Positions 50,565 to 55,157 of a stretch of DNA of 55,157 bases are shown piece by piece. How positions within the stretch are numbered: position 1 is the first letter of the stretch; the number at the start of each line of letters is the position of its first letter. Origin of the DNA: an uncultured bacterium (GTDB taxonomy: Bacteria > Planctomycetota > UBA1135); NCBI GenBank assembly GCA_937919925.1, contig CALFOT010000081.1:1-55157 (forward strand), given 5' to 3'. The position numbers and the translations under genes were made by a program. The notes beneath the pieces are model-generated. The model was not told the DNA's origin and searched no databases. It worked only from the letters and a program-made list of their open reading frames with translations.

Positions 50565-53147
50565 ATGGCCGATGAGGCCGTTGCTGCTCCAGGCGTGGAA
50601 AGCTTCGAGGATATCTTCCGCCGCGAAGGGCTTGATCTCCTTACCCGCCGCTTGCGCCTAGGACTTAAAGTAGGCGTGCCTTTATATGTCGCATTTCTTG
50701 GGCTGGATTTCGCGCACGCACGCGATCATTGGTTGCCGTTTCTTATCATTCGAGTCTCTCTCGGATTAGTCGCTCTCGTAGTCTTCGCCCTCACCAATAC
50801 GGATTGGGGAAAGCGTCATATTTCAATTCTTTCGTGCGGCATCATTTACACCGGCGCCTGGGGAATCACCATGATGACCAACATGTTGGGCGGCTTCGAA
50901 AGCACCTACTACGTAGGGATCATGTTGACGATGTTCGTATCCGGACTGTTCTTCCCGTGGCGTTTTCTCGCTTCGACATCCTTCAGTGTCGCCGTCATCG
51001 CCACTTATTTTTTCAGCAACTTAGCCTACGGAACTTTCTCCGTTGACGCCGCCCTTTTACCGATATTTTTCCTCACCGGAACCGGGCTCCTAACCTGCAT
51101 GGCAACTGCAGCTGTCGAAGGTGCGCGCCGCGAAAATCTGCACATGCGCCTTCAACTTGAGACGGCGAATGACAGCCTGCAGGAGCTCGATAAGGCGAAA
51201 ACAGGATTCTTCGCCAACGTCAGTCACGAACTACGCACACCGCTGATGCTCATCCTTGGGCCGCTCGAATCGATGATTCGCGGCGAGGCTGGGGACCCAC
51301 AACCCTTGCTTAGCGCGATGAACGCCAACGCGCACCGATTGCTGCGCCAGGTGAACATGATCCTGAATTTTTCCAAGCTGGAAGCCGGCCGCCAAGATTG
51401 CAACCGTGAAGTTGGACAGATTTCCTCCGTCATCGAACAACTTGTTGCTGGAGCGACTCCCTATGCGGCGCAGCGCGGTATTGAACTGCGGCAGATTGAT
51501 TCCTGTGTTCTTCCTGAAATTCCATTTGATCAGGAGCAAATTGAAACTTCATGTGCAAACCTGCTGTCCAACGCGATGAAATTTACGCCCGATGGCGGCA
51601 AGGTCACCGTCACCACCGGGTTCGATCAAGATAGAGTTTGGATTGAAGTGGCCGACACGGGTTGCGGTATCCCCCAGGCGGATATTGAGAAAGTGTTCGT
51701 GCGTTTCCATCAAGTGGACGGCGGAAAGACTGGCAAAATTCAAGGAACCGGGCTCGGACTCTCTCTTTCTAAAGAGCTGGTCGAGCTTCACGGTGGCTCA
51801 CTCGGCGTACGAAGTGAACTCGGACAGGGAACTACTTTCAAGATTGAACTGCCAACTTTGGAATCTTCTGACTTCGAACAATCCGCAGCCCAGGATCCCA
51901 CCACCAACAAAGAAGAAATCCAGACCGTGGCAAGGGTCAGCAGCAATCAAACCAGATTCGCCGATCTCGGAAGATCCGCGCTGCAAACCGATACCCTCAC
52001 CAACCAGGGTCCGGAAGGGGCACCTCTATTACTCGTAGTCGAGGACAACCCTGACATGCGTGCTTTTGTTTCCCAATCGCTCGCGCGGCGTTACCGAGTT
52101 GAGACCGCCGCCGACGGCCTTCTTGGCTTAGAAGCTGCTCGACGTCACCGTCCTGACATGATTATCTCGGATGTCCAAATGCCAAATTTGGATGGCTTCG
52201 GGATGGTAGAAGAGTTGCGCAAGGACAAAACCTTCGACAAAACTCCAATCATCATGTTGACTGCAAAAACCGGATCAGATGCGGTGGTGCGTGGCTTGAA
52301 GTTAGGTGCGGTGGACTACGTCAGCAAACCGTTCAAGATGATTGAGATTGAGGCGCGGATTGCCGCGCAGTTGCGCATGGCGGATGTCGAACGCACCCTT
52401 GATGAACGGGATAGTCGTTTGGTAGCTGTTGGCCAAATGACTGGCACCATCGCTCACGATATGCGCGGCCCGTTAACCGCAATCTTTAACCGTATCGAAC
52501 TGTTGCGCATGAAGGCCGATATGGCGGGCTCACTTGATAGCTTCGATGGAGATTTAACCGCCATCGAAAACACCGTGCGCCGCATCAACAATATGATCCA
52601 GGAACTTCTGGAGTTCGTACGCGGCAACAATCTCACGCTCAATCTTCAATCAACGCCACTGGGCGGATTTCTCGCGAAAATGGCAATAGACTTCAATTCT
52701 TCGTTGAAAAATGTTGAAATCGAACTGGTACAAGAAATTCATCTGGGAGCGAATGTTGCTCTAACTCTCGACCGCGATCGCATCATGCGCGTGATTGAGA
52801 ATCTGGTCAACAATTCACGTGATGCACTAGTCATGGAGGATCAGCGTGAAAACCGTAAGATTTGGCTCCAGGCCACGGCCTTCGACGACGAAGTCCACAT
52901 CCGAGTGGCAGATAACGGCCCTGGAATTCCAGAAGAAGTTGCCAAGAATCTATTCCAGCCCTTCGCCACCTTCGGCAAAGCAAACGGCACTGGCCTTGGG
53001 CTATCGATTGTGCGGAACATTGTCACAGCACACGGTGGCAAAATCGAAGCCGACTACGCCCCACCTGAAGGCGGCGCGGCGTTTCTAATTAAACTTCCCC
53101 TGGGAGCCGAACTCGAACGACAAGCAATAGCGAGCGCTTCCGCCTAA
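50565..53147 (+). CDS. Membrane hybrid histidine kinase with two kinase cores around a receiver
   Basis: The protein has about 860 residues from ATG 50565 (GGA eight bases upstream); in-frame starts at 50469 and 50523 are possible. Residues about 35-185 hold five or six membrane helices forming the sensor part. A first kinase core follows, with His221 in V-S-H-E-L-R-T-P and an ATPase domain (N-L-L-S-N-A, D-T-G-C-G-I-P, G-T-G-L-G-L-S). A receiver domain has Asp536 in I-S-D-V-Q-M-P. A second kinase core has His631 in A-H-D-M-R-G-P-L and its own ATPase domain (N-L-V-N-N-S-R-D, D-N-G-P-G-I-P, G-T-G-L-G-L-S). Two complete kinase modules around a receiver is an unusual order. Its stop overlaps the convergent gene by four bases. 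Confidence 0.88.
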   Translation: MADEAVAAPGVESFEDIFRREGLDLLTRRLRLGLKVGVPLYVAFLGLDFAHARDHWLPFLIIRVSLGLVALVVFALTNTDWGKRHISILSCGIIYTGAWGITMMTNMLGGFESTYYVGIMLTMFVSGLFFPWRFLASTSFSVAVIATYFFSNLAYGTFSVDAALLPIFFLTGTGLLTCMATAAVEGARRENLHMRLQLETANDSLQELDKAKTGFFANVSHELRTPLMLILGPLESMIRGEAGDPQPLLSAMNANAHRLLRQVNMILNFSKLEAGRQDCNREVGQISSVIEQLVAGATPYAAQRGIELRQIDSCVLPEIPFDQEQIETSCANLLSNAMKFTPDGGKVTVTTGFDQDRVWIEVADTGCGIPQADIEKVFVRFHQVDGGKTGKIQGTGLGLSLSKELVELHGGSLGVRSELGQGTTFKIELPTLESSDFEQSAAQDPTTNKEEIQTVARVSSNQTRFADLGRSALQTDTLTNQGPEGAPLLLVVEDNPDMRAFVSQSLARRYRVETAADGLLGLEAARRHRPDMIISDVQMPNLDGFGMVEELRKDKTFDKTPIIMLTAKTGSDAVVRGLKLGAVDYVSKPFKMIEIEARIAAQLRMADVERTLDERDSRLVAVGQMTGTIAHDMRGPLTAIFNRIELLRMKADMAGSLDSFDGDLTAIENTVRRINNMIQELLEFVRGNNLTLNLQSTPLGGFLAKMAIDFNSSLKNVEIELVQEIHLGANVALTLDRDRIMRVIENLVNNSRDALVMEDQRENRKIWLQATAFDDEVHIRVADNGPGIPEEVAKNLFQPFATFGKANGTGLGLSIVRNIVTAHGGKIEADYAPPEGGAAFLIKLPLGAELERQAIASASA

Positions 53148-54670
53148 GCATCGCAAACCGAATGACCTGTGCGGACGACATCAAGGAATAAGCAATGGCC
53201 GGTTTCATCGATCGTCACTCCGGTCTTGGCCGCCCCTTCAACTGCAGATGCCAAATCATGCATCTCTTCCTCGATCCGATAAATTAGATGCCAGGCAGTT
53301 GCGAATTCAATCTGCCAAGAACTGTCAGGAACCCTCATCAGGTTTCCAACTAACAATCGGCCACCCGGATTCAGATAAGAAGCAAGCCTAGCAACAGTGC
53401 GGCGCGCGAGCGGCTGAAGGAGATAATCGAAAAGACCCATCGAGTAGATTAGATCAACTCCATGAATCTCTTCCTGAATTAACTCGCGCTCAGCGCCGCG
53501 TTTGGGGGCAAGCAATTGACGCAAAGAGAAGTGCAAGCATTTGATTTCTATCGGTGGATTGTCGCCACGTAAGCCAATCACTTGATTGAGCTCGGCGAGA
53601 CAAGAGCCAAGGGCAGATTCATCCTGATCGACCAAGATAATCTCAACCTTATGTTCAAAACGTGGATAGGTGGCTAGCAATCGCCGCAATTCTACAGCGG
53701 GGCCGCAAGCCAAAGAAAGAATCCTGACTGGCCGGCCGCTATCAACTAATTGCTTCGCTGCCTCTAACGCAACTTCCGCACGACCTTTGATGGTCCGCCC
53801 GAGAGATGTGTGCTGCGCATAATAATGAACGAAACGCTGGAAAAGACTCTCGCCTTCGAGATTGGCTGCCTGAGCAAGCTCCATCATGCGGTAATCGCCG
53901 GCATAACCTTGCGGCTTAAAGTAAGCTCGATGAGGAAACTCGCAGCCCTCATACTCCAGCATGAACAAACGCTGGGCAAAAGTAAGCCCAAGTTCAACCT
54001 GACTGGGGCTGAGGTCGAGCGTCTCTATTTCCTGCTTCTCGATTAGCTGCTTAAAGCGGGGCCAGGTCTTTAAGAACATCGCTTCACAGAGCCGAAACGA
54101 ATTAGACGGTTCACGCCAGGATCCTAGCTGATCCATCGCTTCAGCGGCCTCTAGGGCGCGGCGCACTTCCACCAAAAGCAAAAATAAATCCAAGCATCGC
54201 GCTCGCCACGAGTTTGGCAAGGTTTCAAAATCGCTCATCGTGTGCAGGGCACTGCCGACGCGATTTTCAAGAATCTCATCGTTGAAGCGAAGCGCATGAA
54301 GATTCAGCACCGGACCCAGGAATTGCACACCGTAACAATTGGGGTTGCCGGTGCGTATGTTGGCGATCCGCGCAGTTCCCGACCACAAGGTCTTGCCGCG
54401 GTGTTCAAAACGGAAATCCGTCAGCAATGTTCCTGGCTTTGCTTCAAGAGAGCTTTCGGTTTGGATACCAAGGCCAGTGGTTGAGACATCAATAACGCCA
54501 AGGCTTTTGTGGAAAACGCCGCCTAGGTTGAAGTTGCAGGTCGATGCAAACTCAAACGAGGCGACCTTCAGCCTTTCTGTACGAAAACGAAAGTGAGCGC
54601 TGGCTCCACTCAAATCAGCGTGGACGGCGCCATTTCTGTCATCACCAGGCTCTTTTTGTTGTTCATTCAT
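53144..54670 (-). CDS. PilZ-domain and SAM-methyltransferase fusion protein
   Basis: The 508-residue protein has an N-terminal PilZ-like domain (about 20-140), with D-V-S-T-T-G-L-G matching the D/N-x-S-x-x-G half of the cyclic-di-GMP site. The Arg half appears as a degenerate R-F-R-T-E-R. A linker with K-P-Q-G-Y-A-G-D-Y-R-M-M follows, and then a Rossmann methyltransferase domain with V-R-I-L-S-L-A-C-G-P-A-V-E. The architecture resembles proteins annotated as 3-hydroxypalmitic-acid methyl-ester synthesis factors, but that assignment is tentative. ATG 54670 was chosen over a frame extending to 54772, whose extra residues encode a DNA repeat. It probably links cyclic-di-GMP level to methylation of a small molecule or fatty acid. 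Confidence 0.75.
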   Translation of the reverse strand: MNEQQKEPGDDRNGAVHADLSGASAHFRFRTERLKVASFEFASTCNFNLGGVFHKSLGVIDVSTTGLGIQTESSLEAKPGTLLTDFRFEHRGKTLWSGTARIANIRTGNPNCYGVQFLGPVLNLHALRFNDEILENRVGSALHTMSDFETLPNSWRARCLDLFLLLVEVRRALEAAEAMDQLGSWREPSNSFRLCEAMFLKTWPRFKQLIEKQEIETLDLSPSQVELGLTFAQRLFMLEYEGCEFPHRAYFKPQGYAGDYRMMELAQAANLEGESLFQRFVHYYAQHTSLGRTIKGRAEVALEAAKQLVDSGRPVRILSLACGPAVELRRLLATYPRFEHKVEIILVDQDESALGSCLAELNQVIGLRGDNPPIEIKCLHFSLRQLLAPKRGAERELIQEEIHGVDLIYSMGLFDYLLQPLARRTVARLASYLNPGGRLLVGNLMRVPDSSWQIEFATAWHLIYRIEEEMHDLASAVEGAAKTGVTIDETGHCLFLDVVRTGHSVCDA

Positions 54671-54686
54671 CCTATTGATACCAGTG

Positions 54687-54723
54687 CAGAGGGGAAGCCG
54701 TACAACCCAGAGGGGAAGCCGTA
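54687..54723. repeat. Two-copy 21-bp-period tandem repeat upstream of the PilZ-methyltransferase gene
   Basis: The 16-base unit CAGAGGGGAAGCCGTA occurs at 54687-54702 and again, identical, at 54708-54723. It lies 17-53 bp before the start codon in the 5' leader. Two copies spaced two helical turns apart suggest a regulator-binding site, although simple duplication is possible. Confidence 0.55.
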
Positions 54724-54840
54724 TTGGAATCGGCAGCCACCTCCGTAATTCGCACGGGAATCCTTGAAACATATCGAAAGGGCCCTATTTCCACACGAAA
54801 ACAAGCATAATGCGCTGTTTGAAGGGCCAGCCTTAACTTA

Positions 54841-55157
54841 TTAACGCTGGTGGCCCTGCCGATTGCCCTCTTCAGGGCTATCTGGCTTACCTTTTCCCGG
54901 GGGATTGGGGGAGGGTGGCGGCAGACTTCCTCTGGGAGGGCCGATTTCCCGCTCGGGCTGTGGGATCTCATTGGGTGGTGGGCCGCCTGGGCCACCCCGT
55001 CGATGGCCTGGGCCTAAGCCTTGGCCGCGACCTGGTCCACCCCCCTCGCCACGAAATTCACCAAATTTACCGAATTCGCCCGGACCTTCAGGGGCCCCCG
55101 CACCCCTTTGGGCGCCTTCACGATGGCCTCGCATCGTGAGGAAAAAATCAAATGCCG
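54841..55157 (-). CDS. Gly/Pro-rich protein, C-terminal part (N-terminus beyond window)
   Basis: The frame is open to the window end, reading A-F-D-F-F-L-T-M-R-G-H just inside the edge. The visible ~105 residues then become a low-complexity tail of Gly, Pro, Arg and Glu, ending Q-G-H-Q-R. The gene therefore probably starts upstream of the window, although an internal ATG at 55134 exists. No domain is recognised. Such tails are disordered and often occur in RNA-binding or envelope proteins; no function can be given. Confidence 0.45.
   Translation of the reverse strand, partial: AFDFFLTMRGHREGAQRGAGAPEGPGEFGKFGEFRGEGGGPGRGQGLGPGHRRGGPGGPPPNEIPQPEREIGPPRGSLPPPSPNPPGKGKPDSPEEGNRQGHQR

Noticed and set aside
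1-55157. CRISPR arrays, tRNA/rRNA genes, insertion sequences and prophage genes
   Set aside because: Looked for and not seen: no regularly spaced repeats, no tRNA T-arm patterns in gene-free stretches, no transposase or integrase motifs.

Overview
The window looks like a chromosome segment from a free-living Gram-negative bacterium of moderate GC content. The best guess is the PVC group (Planctomycetota, Verrucomicrobiota or relatives). The reasons are a giant PVC-type membrane-bound dehydrogenase with HEAT repeats and cytochrome c, Tat-exported Gfo/Idh/MocA dehydrogenase, ThuA and formylglycine-enzyme-like modules, soluble zinc-finger/TPR partners of ECF sigma factors, and ornithine-lipid type acyltransferases. 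A FadL-type porin, Tat signals and type IV pilins show a diderm envelope. The phylum call is an inference and could be wrong. I saw no tRNA, rRNA, CRISPR array, integrase or transposase.

Layout. 1-3880: two tandem GNAT-like acyltransferase paralogs (one cut by the window edge) divergent from a membrane-anchored sulfatase-like hydrolase. 3928-9346: an exported sugar-dehydrogenase-like protein and a 1365-residue multi-domain dehydrogenase. 9448-19398: a nine-gene heme operon in the order hemA-C-D-B-L-E-N-H-G, mostly with overlapping stop/start codons, divergent from type I glutamine synthetase. 21075-26082: pdxA behind an exported protein of unknown function and two ECF-sigma/TPR modules. 26579-33011: a locus with a GCS2 amidoligase fused to CBS domains and an AstE-like hydrolase on the plus strand, facing an OlsB-like N-acyltransferase, a PlsC-type O-acyltransferase and a DedA/ATP-grasp fusion on the minus strand. 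I regard this as the best candidate for an undescribed system.

33098-43398: two pseudopilin-like genes, a poorly resolved ORF region, a psrABC-like molybdoenzyme operon that continues into two YeeE/YedE sulfur-transporter genes (one with a degenerate rhodanese domain), a FadL-type porin, a probably frameshifted small gene, and two tandem pilin paralogs with structured leaders and a good terminator between them. 43604-49983: purF, selU (mnmH), transaldolase, a bifunctional FtcD fusion and a hemolysin-III family membrane protein. 50022-54670: a lone CheY-like regulator divergent from a hybrid histidine kinase with two kinase cores, and a PilZ-methyltransferase fusion. The window ends in the C-terminal part of a Gly/Pro-rich protein.

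Functionally, heme made by the hem operon could supply the c-type heme protein. HemN (oxygen-independent) together with a HemY-type oxidase (oxygen-dependent in characterised members) and a sulfur-compound reductase suggest life at changing oxygen levels. The amino-acid ligases, hydrolase and acyltransferases between 26.5 and 33 kb suggest synthesis, turnover and membrane handling of an amino-acid-containing lipid or peptide.
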